Assembly: GCF_012926615.1 (NCBI RefSeq)
Contig: NZ_JABBNU010000008.1
Location: 62,001-126,000 of the forward strand
Length of the DNA stretch: 64,000 nucleotides
Direction: 5' to 3'
DNA from: Marinigracilibium pacificum
GTDB taxonomy: Bacteria > Bacteroidota > Bacteroidia > Cytophagales > Cyclobacteriaceae
A program made the position numbers and the translations under genes. Shown piece after piece: positions 8,648 through 17,449 of the stretch; the stretch's first letter is position 1, and every line of letters begins with the position of its first letter. The notes under the pieces are model-generated. The model ran no database searches. It was not told the DNA's origin and worked only from the letters and a program-made list of their open reading frames with translations.

Positions 8648-9553
8648 TTATAGAGATAATTCCCAAACAGAAATAGCTCTATCATCTCCTGCAGAGACTA
8701 TAAAATCAGTTTCTGGAAGCCATAATAACTTATTTACTGATGTTCCATGACCTGCATGCCTTACTTTGTCTATTACTTTTAGCAATTTAACGTCTCCTGC
8801 CTGCCAGACTTTTATCGATTTATCCATACTTGCAGAAACGAAATATCTAAAATCTGACCGAAAAGCAACATTATTGATAGTATACATATGTGCTACAATC
8901 TCTTCTTTAAGCTCATAACCGGCCACAGCATTCCAGATTTTTATTCTTGCATCTCGCCCTCCACTTATCAACTCCATACCATCCTCAGAATACTCAACGG
9001 TAAATACCGAATTGTCGTGTGCAGAAAATGAATAAACACATTCAAAATTATCAAGAGAAAAAATCCGAATGTGATTATCACTATAACCTACTGCCATTTC
9101 ATTTCTAGTTTCAGAAATTGCTATGGCTCTAACACTCTTTTTAGATTCTGACACTTTCTTCACAATTGACATGGACTTGCTATCAATAATGAACAAGGTT
9201 CCGTCACCATCTCCCACTATAAAATTGTCTTTAAAAGAACTAATATCAAAGAATGCAGCAGAAGATAATTTCAAACTGCCTGTTTCTTTCTTCGAATCAA
9301 GGTCAATCACATGAATGCCCTCATAATTCTCTCCTATTATCAACCTATTCCCAGCTTTATGCAAAGCATAGACTGATCTATTTACCTTAGCTATTAACTT
9401 TCCTTGATCCGGTAAACGGACATCCCATTCGGCGATTAAACCATCACCTCCGGAAGAAATAAATCTATGTCCATCTCCCAGGTCCTCAAGAGCATATACG
9501 CAATCTTTGTGACCATTAAAAGTATGAACTTTGGATACTTGAACTTTCGACAT
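8648..9553 (-). CDS. WD40-repeat beta-propeller protein
   Basis: The protein of about 301 residues consists of repeated WD40 blades: DGLIAEWDV, a degenerate FIIDSKSMS blade, IRIFSLDN, IKIWNAVAG, IKVWQAGDV and the closing ISVWELSL, consistent with about seven blades and a closed propeller. There is no signal peptide, so it is probably a cytoplasmic protein-binding scaffold. I chose the start at 9553 (MSKVQVSKVHTFNGH). A longer frame opening at 9619 overlaps the divergent phosphopantetheinyl transferase gene and adds residues unlike a propeller strand. It is a single-gene unit; the partner is unknown. Confidence 0.88.
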   Translation of the reverse strand: MSKVQVSKVHTFNGHKDCVYALEDLGDGHRFISSGGDGLIAEWDVRLPDQGKLIAKVNRSVYALHKAGNRLIIGENYEGIHVIDLDSKKETGSLKLSSAAFFDISSFKDNFIVGDGDGTLFIIDSKSMSIVKKVSESKKSVRAIAISETRNEMAVGYSDNHIRIFSLDNFECVYSFSAHDNSVFTVEYSEDGMELISGGRDARIKIWNAVAGYELKEEIVAHMYTINNVAFRSDFRYFVSASMDKSIKVWQAGDVKLLKVIDKVRHAGHGTSVNKLLWLPETDFIVSAGDDRAISVWELSL

Positions 9554-9579
9554 TAATTTTAATTTATTAACCTGCTGAA

Positions 9580-10233
9580 ATGTCAGATACAAATGTAAAA
9601 AATATAGATAAGAACTCATTTCTGTTTATCAGGCAAATAAATGATATGGAAAATTCTTTTGAGATTGACCAATATGCCTCCGATGATGAAAAAAAAGTAT
9701 TATCTACATTAAAAACAACGCAAAGAAAAAAGGAATGGTTAACTATTAGACACCTTTTATCTGAAGCGTGCATTAAATTTAAACTGGATTACTGTCCGGT
9801 AATTAAAGATAACCATGGCAAACCATACCTACCCGGGTTTGATGGAGGTATAAGTTATACCCACTCTCAGACTCAAGCAGGACTATTAATTCATCCCCAT
9901 GCCTCTGTAGGTATTGACATTGAAAAGCCCCGGGAAAAGCTTTTCAAGGTAAAACACAAGTTTCTCAGCGACGAAGAATTAGAGTGCTATGATAATGATA
10001 TTGAATTAATGACCATCGCCTGGTCTGCAAAAGAGTCTATTTATAAAGCCTATGGAAGAAAAAACCTCTCTTTAAAAGATAACATTGATCTTTTGTCAAT
10101 AAACTATGATACTAAAATTATAGAGACAAGAATTATTAAAGGAGACTTGAAAGAGAAAATGAAGGTTCATTTCTTTTTTAGTAATGACGAAATTGTCACC
10201 TATACAATAAGAGAAAATCCAACACCATTTTAA
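9580..10233 (+). CDS. 4'-phosphopantetheinyl transferase superfamily protein
   Basis: This enzyme moves the phosphopantetheine arm of CoA onto carrier-protein serines. The 217-residue length and the motifs fit the Sfp-type group: VGIDIEKPREKL with the Mg-binding acidic residues, then KFLSDEELE, and later WSAKESIYKAYG with the conserved W, KE and K. The substrate could be the fatty-acid carrier protein or a secondary-metabolite carrier; the window gives no clue. It is divergent from the WD40 gene, 26 bases apart, and its 3' end overlaps the convergent SirB1-like gene by four bases. Confidence 0.9.
   Translation: MSDTNVKNIDKNSFLFIRQINDMENSFEIDQYASDDEKKVLSTLKTTQRKKEWLTIRHLLSEACIKFKLDYCPVIKDNHGKPYLPGFDGGISYTHSQTQAGLLIHPHASVGIDIEKPREKLFKVKHKFLSDEELECYDNDIELMTIAWSAKESIYKAYGRKNLSLKDNIDLLSINYDTKIIETRIIKGDLKEKMKVHFFFSNDEIVTYTIRENPTPF
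9590..9597 (-). promoter_or_regulatory. Possible WD40 gene promoter inside the transferase gene
   Basis: The minus strand reads TACATTTG, a full match to TAnnTTTG, 37 bases before the chosen WD40 start. It lies inside the first codons of the divergent transferase gene. It supports the shorter WD40 start at 9553. Confidence 0.45.
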
Positions 10234-11075
10234 TTGCCAGGAAGTGGTAAAAATATCTGTAGCAGCTCTCTTATTTCAGATGTTTTATCTTCATCTTCCA
10301 GACTTTCAAAAGACATAATTAAATTTCGAAGCACTCTTTTGACAATATCTTTACTTGAACAAGGCTCATAATATTCCGGCTTTTTAGGGACATGAATATT
10401 TTCAAGATAATTATCGATGTCTTCTTTTCTGAATATCAGTCCTCTGTTGAATACATTAATGTAAAAATCTGTTTGCTTATTCCTGTAAATTAAAATAAAC
10501 AAATTAGGCAGGTTTACTCCATGCAATGGTATGTTCAAACGATTTGCCACAAGCATATAAACTGAGCAAAGTAAAATTGGATTTCCCTTACCAGATTCAA
10601 GAACTGTATTAATAAAACTATTGGTTGGCGAATGAAAATTTTTGGTATTCCCAGAGAATTTATACTTGTTGAAAAAGATGCTGTTTAAGGTTCTTATTTG
10701 ATCATAATAATGCATATTATCTTTAAACAACAACCATGTATCCAGGTAAATATCATTGAGCTTGTCTGTGAGGGTTTGAAATTCAAGATCAGGATATTGA
10801 TATTTTGCAACCAGATAAAGACCATCAAGTAATTCAGGGCTTTCTTCTTCCGACCACTGTATTAATTTATTCTTGAGATCAGTAAACTGAAGTGAATGGA
10901 TAATATTCTCTATTCTTTCCTGTACAACTGGATTAAGGTTCCTCTCCCATTCTTTTTCCAAAAAAGGAATAATCCGGTCTCCCAAAGACCGGATCTTTTC
11001 TTCAACATGTATTAATATACTTTCATCCTCTTCATCAAGAAGGGATACTAACGCCTTCAATTCCTTTTCTTCCAT
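10230..11075 (-). CDS. SirB1-like (Transglut_core2) protein missing the conserved His
   Basis: Residues 85-225 match the transglutaminase-like SirB1 family: GKGNPILLCSVYMLVANRL and PLHGVNLP, followed by YINVFNRGLIF. In relatives the segment after GVNLP normally reads GHF or QHF; here it is NLF (residues 191-193), so the conserved histidine is absent. Residues 1-65 form charged helices resembling a short HEAT-like region. No signal peptide is present. The stop overlaps the convergent transferase gene by four bases, and the gene begins 13 bases after the end of mccB, so it may be co-transcribed with mccB. The enzymatic role is unknown. Confidence 0.8.
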   Translation of the reverse strand: MEEKELKALVSLLDEEDESILIHVEEKIRSLGDRIIPFLEKEWERNLNPVVQERIENIIHSLQFTDLKNKLIQWSEEESPELLDGLYLVAKYQYPDLEFQTLTDKLNDIYLDTWLLFKDNMHYYDQIRTLNSIFFNKYKFSGNTKNFHSPTNSFINTVLESGKGNPILLCSVYMLVANRLNIPLHGVNLPNLFILIYRNKQTDFYINVFNRGLIFRKEDIDNYLENIHVPKKPEYYEPCSSKDIVKRVLRNLIMSFESLEDEDKTSEIRELLQIFLPLPGN

Positions 11076-11088
11076 ACCAACAAATTAA

Positions 11089-12714
11089 TCACGTCTGTAG
11101 AACACCAACATTAAATTTTTCTATCGGTGCGTGATCTGCTGCTTCAATACCCATAGAAATTACTTTACGGGTTTCTATAGGATCAATTATTCCGTCGACC
11201 CACAGTCTTGCTGCGGCATAATACGGACTCAGCTGACTATTATACCTATCTGTGATCTCTTTTAAAAGTTTTTCTTCCTCTTCTTTTGATATTTCTTTTC
11301 CTGCAGCTTTAAGTGATGATACTCTGATTTGCAAAAGTGTTTTTGCCGCAGATGCACCACTCATTACTGCCATTTGTGCTGATGGCCAGGAGTAAATTAA
11401 TCTTGGATCATAGGCTTTGCCACACATCGCATAATTACCTGCTCCGTATGAATTCCCCATAATAATAGTAAACTTAGGTACTGTCGAATTTGCCATTGCA
11501 TTTACCATTTTGGCACCATCCTTAATAATCCCACCATGCTCAGCCTTACTTCCAACCATAAAACCACTCACATCCTGTAAAAATACTAAGGGTATTTTTC
11601 TTTGGTTACAATTCATGATAAATCTTGCAGCTTTATCTGCGGAATCTGAGTAGATCACTCCGCCCATCTGCATTTCCCCTTTCTTAGTCTTTACAACCTG
11701 TCGTTGGTTTGCAATGATTCCAACAGCCCAGCCATCGATTCTTGCAGTAGCACAAACTAATGTTTTACCATACAATTCTTTATATTCATCAAACTCCGAT
11801 TTGTCTACCAGAGTTTTGATAATATCTCTCACATCATAAGGTTTTGTTCTGTCAGAAGGGAAATGACCGTAGATATTTTCCATCGGCTCTTCAGGTAGTG
11901 CAGACTCTTTTCGATCGAATCCAGCTCTTTCAAACTTCCCAATCTTATCCATTGTTCGTTTAATCGCATCAAGACAATCCTGATCGCTATCATACTTATT
12001 GTCTGTAACTCCGCTTATTTCACAATGAGTAGTAGCTCCACCGAGTTCTTCATTATCGATTACTTCTCCTATTGCTGCTCTGACAAGATAAGACCCTGCG
12101 AGAAATATAGATCCGGTTTTATCAACTATTAATGCTTCATCAGACATAATTGGAAGGTAGGCTCCTCCAGCAACACAAGACCCCATAATAGCTGCAATCT
12201 GTATTATACCCATTGCACTCATTTTGGCATTATTCCTGAATTGCCTACCAAAATGTTCCTTATCAGGGAAAATCTCATCTTGCATTGGTAAAAATACGCC
12301 TGCACTATCCACCAGATAAATAATAGGTAGACGATTTTCCATCGCTACTTCCTGAGCTCTTAAGTTCTTCTTTGCTGTTATTGGAAACCATGCTCCAGCT
12401 TTCACTGTTGCATCATTGGCTACAAGCACACATTGATGACCGGAAACATAGCCTATACCTGTTACAACTCCTCCAGAAGGGCATCCTCCTTCCTCTTCGT
12501 ACATCCCATCTCCGGCAAAGGCTCCAATCTCTAAAAATTGGGTATCATCATCTCTTAGATAATCAATTCGCTCCCTGGCGGTGAGCTTACCTTTAGCATG
12601 GTGTTTCTCGATTCTTTTTTCTCCACCACCAAGCTTAACTTGATTGAGACGATAATTTAATGTGCTAACTAATTGTTTGTTTTGATCTTCGTTTTTGTTA
12701 AAAGTAATATTCAT
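11089..12714 (-). CDS. mccB: Methylcrotonyl-CoA carboxylase-type beta subunit
   Basis: This is the carboxyltransferase subunit of a biotin-dependent acyl-CoA carboxylase. Among the carboxylases, GGCPSGGVVTGIGYVSGH, VANDATVKAGAWFPITAKKN and FLPMQDEIFPDKEHFGRQF are typical of methylcrotonyl-CoA carboxylase, which acts in leucine breakdown. The 541-residue length fits. Both crotonase-like halves are complete, including GGAYLPIMSDEAL and MGNSYGAGNYAMCGKAYDP. The biotin-carrying alpha subunit is not adjacent, so it must be encoded elsewhere. The SirB1-like gene follows by 13 bases. Distinction from the geranyl-CoA enzyme rests on overall similarity. Confidence 0.88.
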   Translation of the reverse strand: MNITFNKNEDQNKQLVSTLNYRLNQVKLGGGEKRIEKHHAKGKLTARERIDYLRDDDTQFLEIGAFAGDGMYEEEGGCPSGGVVTGIGYVSGHQCVLVANDATVKAGAWFPITAKKNLRAQEVAMENRLPIIYLVDSAGVFLPMQDEIFPDKEHFGRQFRNNAKMSAMGIIQIAAIMGSCVAGGAYLPIMSDEALIVDKTGSIFLAGSYLVRAAIGEVIDNEELGGATTHCEISGVTDNKYDSDQDCLDAIKRTMDKIGKFERAGFDRKESALPEEPMENIYGHFPSDRTKPYDVRDIIKTLVDKSEFDEYKELYGKTLVCATARIDGWAVGIIANQRQVVKTKKGEMQMGGVIYSDSADKAARFIMNCNQRKIPLVFLQDVSGFMVGSKAEHGGIIKDGAKMVNAMANSTVPKFTIIMGNSYGAGNYAMCGKAYDPRLIYSWPSAQMAVMSGASAAKTLLQIRVSSLKAAGKEISKEEEEKLLKEITDRYNSQLSPYYAAARLWVDGIIDPIETRKVISMGIEAADHAPIEKFNVGVLQT

Positions 12715-12754
12715 GGGTTAATGATTTTGCGTAATATAAGCAAAACCTTCGAAA

Positions 12755-12770
12755 CCTAACAGTTGTTAGG
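12755..12770. terminator. Weak hairpin after the MCE gene
   Basis: CCTAAC and GTTAGG form a six-base stem with a four-base loop between the MCE gene stop and the mccB start. It is followed by only a short T-rich stretch on the minus strand. It could be a weak terminator. Confidence 0.35.
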
Positions 12771-12777
12771 ATTGGAA

Positions 12778-13710
12778 TTATTCATTAGCCTTTTCAAGGT
12801 CTTTAACAACCTTTTTATGCTTCTTCCCAAGAGGTCCAAAAAAGTGTTTAGGATAATAATTCATGTGATTTAACAAGCTGTCAAAACTCTTTAATGATGA
12901 GTTTAAATTCACATAAACTGAATCATCATTGAGTAGCTTACCCAAAGAACCCTGCCCTTCATTAATACTTGTTAAAGCTTTATTCAAATTAGATAATGCC
13001 ATATTTGCAGAATCAACAGTTGCCTTTAGATCAGTATCTTTCAATGACTCACTAAATTCAGACATATTAGCTATCACTTTAGGAAGTCCATTTTCATCAT
13101 CAGATAGTTTATAACTCAATTCTCGATATGCCGCTAATGTCTTTTTAATTTCAGGTGTTGTTTGATTAAACATATATGTAGCAGAGTTTGCAGTTGTTTC
13201 AAAAGTATCAAGACTTTGAGCAACTTTATCTGCTGCTATTTGTAACCTGAGAGATAATTCCTTGAATTCATCCATTACAGGAATCACCTTTTTTTGCAAC
13301 TCAGCTATCTGATTTGATTGTACGGATCCAAAGAGAGTATCTCCATCATTGAAAAAACCTGAATTGGTTTTCAATTTTAACTCTACTGCTTTACTCCCTA
13401 ACAAGTCATTAGATATAATCTCAGCAATAGTTGAATCACCAACAGGAATTTTTTTGTCTACATCAATAGTAATAGCGATTTCATTTCTTCTTTCAGGAAG
13501 CAGATTGATTTCACTTACTCTACCTACTGTAAAGCCGTTAATCAGAACAGGATTAGATACGGTCAATCCATCGATATTATTATAAACGACATGATATTGT
13601 CTGGTGTCGGAAAAAAAATCAATTCCCTTTAAAAAATTAAATCCATAGTAGAACATTGCCAGGGCAACTACTGCTAAAAGACCAACTTTAGTTTCTTTTG
13701 ATAATTTCAC
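12778..13710 (-). CDS. MCE/MlaD-family lipid transport protein
   Basis: The 310-residue protein has a short cytoplasmic start, one membrane helix (about residues 8-26), a single MCE domain (about 37-115, with VSNPVLINGFTVGRVSEI and SNDLLGSKAVEL), then a long helical tail. This is the MlaD layout: a periplasmic ring subunit that carries phospholipid between the membranes with an ATPase (MlaF) and permease (MlaE), which are not in the window. It lies next to an amidase and LptD, suggesting an envelope cluster. It ends about 60 bases before mccB on the same strand. Confidence 0.88.
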   Translation of the reverse strand: MKLSKETKVGLLAVVALAMFYYGFNFLKGIDFFSDTRQYHVVYNNIDGLTVSNPVLINGFTVGRVSEINLLPERRNEIAITIDVDKKIPVGDSTIAEIISNDLLGSKAVELKLKTNSGFFNDGDTLFGSVQSNQIAELQKKVIPVMDEFKELSLRLQIAADKVAQSLDTFETTANSATYMFNQTTPEIKKTLAAYRELSYKLSDDENGLPKVIANMSEFSESLKDTDLKATVDSANMALSNLNKALTSINEGQGSLGKLLNDDSVYVNLNSSLKSFDSLLNHMNYYPKHFFGPLGKKHKKVVKDLEKANE

Positions 13711-13786
13711 TGCTTTTTCTTTTAGGGTATTGCAATATACCTTTTTTAAAGTTGATGTTTATATCTGCCTCCTCCAAGAAATCTGA

Positions 13787-14599
13787 CTAATTTCTTGATT
13801 CCATTTCTTCCTTATAATCTCTTATCGCCCTAAAAATACCAGAAGCGATATATTCTTGAACCAACTCCTTATTTAACTCATTTTCTTCCTTTTGGTTACT
13901 AAGATAACCTGTTTCCACCAATACAGAAGGCATTGAAGTTCTCCATAATACGGCAAAACCAGCTTGCTTTACCCCTCTACTACGTCTTCCCGCTCTTTCT
14001 GAAAATTGAGTTTCTATTCTTTCGGCCAATTTCAAACTATTCTCCAGGTAAGCATCCTGATATAATGAGAATAAAATGGCACTTTCAGGTGAGTTCGGAT
14101 CAAAACCCTCGTAGTTTTCCTGATAATTATCTTCAAATAAGATAGCTTCATTTTCCCTTTTCGCCACCTGCATATTACTTTCAGATTTATGCAATCCCAT
14201 TACATAAGTCTCGGTGCCATGAATTTTAGGGTTTCCTACCCAGTTACAATGGATTGAAACAAAAAGGTCAGCGTTATTTTTATTTGCCAATTCCGCTCTT
14301 TGATATAATTCTAGAAAGGAATCATTATCTCTTGTATAAATTATTCTTACTCCATCGAGATAATTTTCGAGTGTGGCACCAAGTTTGAGCGCAATATTTA
14401 GTGCAACATTTTTTTCTTTAGAAATATTGCCATGGGTACCTGGGTCTTTCCCTCCGTGTCCTGCATCAATTACTATAACGTCAATTTTATTTTCAGCTCT
14501 TTCCAACGGAATGAACGAACCAAAGAATAAAAAAAAGCAAATGCTTAAGAATAGTATATTATTTTTCACTATTGTACTGTTGTTTTTGCCGAATCGCAT
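13787..14599 (-). CDS. N-acetylmuramoyl-L-alanine amidase (Amidase_3)
   Basis: This exported zinc enzyme cuts the bond between MurNAc and the peptide stem of peptidoglycan. Zinc ligands and catalytic residues are visible in VIDAGHGGKDPGT, the following EKNVALNI, SIHCNW, and SVLVETGYLSN near the end. I use the second ATG at 14599 (MRFGKNN); the one at 14611 adds four residues. A hydrophobic segment at about residues 13-33 is a signal peptide or anchor. There is no additional binding domain, so it is an AmiC/CwlM-like catalytic core. It is divergent from lptD and followed by the MCE gene. Confidence 0.9.
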   Translation of the reverse strand: MRFGKNNSTIVKNNILFLSICFFLFFGSFIPLERAENKIDVIVIDAGHGGKDPGTHGNISKEKNVALNIALKLGATLENYLDGVRIIYTRDNDSFLELYQRAELANKNNADLFVSIHCNWVGNPKIHGTETYVMGLHKSESNMQVAKRENEAILFEDNYQENYEGFDPNSPESAILFSLYQDAYLENSLKLAERIETQFSERAGRRSRGVKQAGFAVLWRTSMPSVLVETGYLSNQKEENELNKELVQEYIASGIFRAIRDYKEEMESRN

Positions 14600-14654
14600 A
14601 ACTTTACGCAAAATTGTAAATTTTTCATCAAAGTATAAAAAATCACCTTCTTAT

Positions 14655-17369
14655 TTGGTTACGAGATTTTTTTACATATTTCTAATATTTTCAACTATTT
14701 CTGGTTTTGCTCAGGGCCTAAATGTCAATTCTGACTCTAGTTCCGTAAGCAATGAAACCCGAAATTTAACTGATGATATCCTAAATCAAAAGGATACAGT
14801 ACCTGAAAATTCTGCAGATACCCTGGAGGTAGATCTTTCTGCCAAAACCTCAAACCCATCAGGTCTATCTGGTGAAATCAAATACTTTGCCAAAGATTCC
14901 ACAATCATGGATGTGGTTTCAAATAAAGTATACCTTTATAATGACGCTTGGATAACCTATGAAGATATAAAGCTTGAAGCTGATAGAATTGTTATTGATT
15001 ATGAAGAACAATCTTTATCAGCTGAAGGAGTTCAGGACTCTACCGGTAAAGTAAGAGGTCAACCAGTCTTCAATGAGGGTACCCAAACATATTACGTCAG
15101 AAAACTAAAATATAACTTTAAAACAGAACGTGCGATTGTTGAAGGAATTGTAACAAAGCAAGGTGAAGCCATAATGCATGGTGATCAAATGTATAAAAAT
15201 GAAAAAGATGAAATTTTCATCAGCAAAACTAAGTATACCACCTGTAACCACATAGAACCTCATTATTATATTTCATCCCGAGAAATAAAGGTAATCCCTA
15301 ATGACAAAGTAATATCAGGCCCTTTCAATTTAAATTTCATGGGTGTTCCTACTCCTTTGGGCTTTGCCTTCGGAATGTTTCCGGATACTGAAACAAAAAA
15401 TGACGGTACATCCGGTGTCATATTCCCAACTTTTGGAGAAGAAAGAAGAAGAGGTTTTTTCGTTCGTGACTTTGGATATTATTTTAACATCAGCCAATAT
15501 GTCAAGCTTGCTTTAACAGCAGAAGTTTATTCTAAGGGTAGTATGGGAGCTAGAGCTGCTACGACATATAAAAAGAGATATGCGTATAATGGAAATTTTG
15601 ACTTCACATATAATCGCCTGACTTCAGGAATTGAAGGTGATACTTCCGTTACCAAAGATTTCTGGGTGCGATGGAGTCATACTCCTCAATCAAAAGGAAA
15701 TTCAAGGTTTTCTGCAAGTGTGAATGCTGGTACGTCAACATATAACCAGAATAACGAACTAAACCCTAATCTTAACACAAGAGCAACATTTAACTCTGCA
15801 GTTACCTATTCGACTATTTTCCCTAACTCACCATTTAATCTTTCTGCTTCAGCCAGATATAATCAGAATGTACAAACAAAGGAAGTTGACTTACAGTTTC
15901 CTGACCTAAGTTTTGGTATGAACAGGATCTTCCCGCTAAGATCGCTTACAAAAAAATCAAGAGGTTTGATTGGGGCAACATCATTATCCTATAATATGGC
16001 TGCAACAAATAGGATTTCGAATAAAGTTGATGGAGATTATTATGGTATAGAAAGAGATACAATTCTCCCGTTTAATGCAGAAAACATGCCTTTCTTTATT
16101 GAAAGAGCACGTAATGGCATCAGACATTCAATTCCTATTGGAACTTCAGCAAGTATATTTAAGCATTTTACTATCAACCCTTCTTTTACTTATAATGAAA
16201 GATGGTATTTCAGTAAACTAAACCATCGTTATAATAAAGAGATTAATCGAGTTGTATCTGACACCTCAGGTGGCTTTAACAGAGTTTATGATTTTTCAAC
16301 AAGCGCTTCTCTAAATACAAGAATTTATGGAACGTACCAATTCAAGCAAGGTGCCAAAATACAGGCTATTAGGCATTTAATGACTCCTGCATTTGCTTAC
16401 AACTATACTCCTGATTTTGGGGCTGAAAAATATGGTTATTACCAGACCATTGAGGTACCTGGAAAAGATCAGCCTGAAATTCGATCCAGATATGATGGCT
16501 ATGCTTATGGAACCCCTGCTAGAGGAGAAAGCCAAAGCCTTAGCTTTAGCTTAACAAACAATGTTGAAGCTAAAATTCTTGACAAAAATGACTCTACAAG
16601 TGAAAAGCCTTATAAAAAAGTTCCGTTAATAGAAAACTTTAGCTTTAGTACAGGCTACAATTTTGCTGCTGACTCATTTAATCTTAATACTTTTAATTTT
16701 AGTTTCAGAACATCTTTATTTAACAGAAAATTAAGCCTTAACATCCCTTTAAGGGTAGATCCGTATGTTTACGAATTAACAGGGATTAATCAGGAAGATG
16801 GAGATATTACTCAAAGAAGAGTTAATAAATACGCATGGAATGAAGGAAGAGGTATCGGTCAATTATCTTCTGCAAGTCTTGCACTATCTACCAACCTTAA
16901 TGGCAAAGGAAGACAAAGTGATAATGAAAGAAGAGATGAGATGGATGAAATAGCTTCAGGAAACCTAGAACTACAAGAAACCATTAGTAGAATAAATGCT
17001 AATCCTGACCTATATCTAGATTGGTCAATACCATGGAATTTAAGAATTAATTATAACCTATCGTATTCTAAAAGAGGTTTTGAGGATGCTGAAATATCTC
17101 AAAATGTTCGGTTTAGTGGTGACTTTAGTTTGACAGAAAACTGGAAAATAAACTTTAGCTCTGGGTATGATTTCAGAACTAAAGATTTCTCTCAAACCAC
17201 AATTGGTATCAATAGAAACTTACACTGCTGGGTAATGAATGTTACCTGGGTACCTTTTGGAACCTTCCAGTCATTTAATTTTGAGATCCGTGTAAGATCA
17301 AGTATGCTACAAGACTTGAAATTAACCAGAAACAGAAACTTCAGAGACAACCCTTCATTTAATTTCTAA
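14655..17369 (+). CDS. lptD: LPS assembly outer-membrane protein, LptD family
   Basis: LptD inserts lipopolysaccharide into the outer leaflet of the outer membrane. The reading frame is open from 14373, but the part before about 14600 runs antisense through the amidase gene and does not look like this family. I propose a TTG start at 14655, giving VTRFFYIFLIFSTISGFAQ as a signal peptide and a 904-residue protein; ATG at 14541 is the alternative. An N-terminal OstA-like jellyroll (DSTIMDVVSNKVYLYNDAWI, then LEADRIVIDYEEQSLSA) precedes a long beta-barrel rich in alternating strands. A conserved cysteine pattern for the E. coli disulfides is not evident. The family call is firm; the start is uncertain. 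Confidence 0.85.
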   Translation: MVTRFFYIFLIFSTISGFAQGLNVNSDSSSVSNETRNLTDDILNQKDTVPENSADTLEVDLSAKTSNPSGLSGEIKYFAKDSTIMDVVSNKVYLYNDAWITYEDIKLEADRIVIDYEEQSLSAEGVQDSTGKVRGQPVFNEGTQTYYVRKLKYNFKTERAIVEGIVTKQGEAIMHGDQMYKNEKDEIFISKTKYTTCNHIEPHYYISSREIKVIPNDKVISGPFNLNFMGVPTPLGFAFGMFPDTETKNDGTSGVIFPTFGEERRRGFFVRDFGYYFNISQYVKLALTAEVYSKGSMGARAATTYKKRYAYNGNFDFTYNRLTSGIEGDTSVTKDFWVRWSHTPQSKGNSRFSASVNAGTSTYNQNNELNPNLNTRATFNSAVTYSTIFPNSPFNLSASARYNQNVQTKEVDLQFPDLSFGMNRIFPLRSLTKKSRGLIGATSLSYNMAATNRISNKVDGDYYGIERDTILPFNAENMPFFIERARNGIRHSIPIGTSASIFKHFTINPSFTYNERWYFSKLNHRYNKEINRVVSDTSGGFNRVYDFSTSASLNTRIYGTYQFKQGAKIQAIRHLMTPAFAYNYTPDFGAEKYGYYQTIEVPGKDQPEIRSRYDGYAYGTPARGESQSLSFSLTNNVEAKILDKNDSTSEKPYKKVPLIENFSFSTGYNFAADSFNLNTFNFSFRTSLFNRKLSLNIPLRVDPYVYELTGINQEDGDITQRRVNKYAWNEGRGIGQLSSASLALSTNLNGKGRQSDNERRDEMDEIASGNLELQETISRINANPDLYLDWSIPWNLRINYNLSYSKRGFEDAEISQNVRFSGDFSLTENWKINFSSGYDFRTKDFSQTTIGINRNLHCWVMNVTWVPFGTFQSFNFEIRVRSSMLQDLKLTRNRNFRDNPSFNF

Positions 17370-17403
17370 TAATATAGAAGTCAAATAAAACTGATATAAA
17401 AAA

Positions 17404-17424
17404 AGCTGTCTGAATCAGACAGCT
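17404..17424. terminator. Bidirectional terminator between lptD and lysS
   Basis: AGCTGTCTGA and TCAGACAGCT form a ten-base stem. T-runs lie on both sides (T7 then a T-rich tail on the plus strand, T7 on the minus strand), so it can stop transcription from both convergent genes. Confidence 0.88.
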
Positions 17425-17449
17425 TTTTTATTTTTTTATTAGAATTTAA

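Noticed and set aside
14373-14654. N-terminal extension of LptD
   Set aside because: It is antisense to the conserved amidase gene and has no LptD-like or signal-peptide character before 14600.
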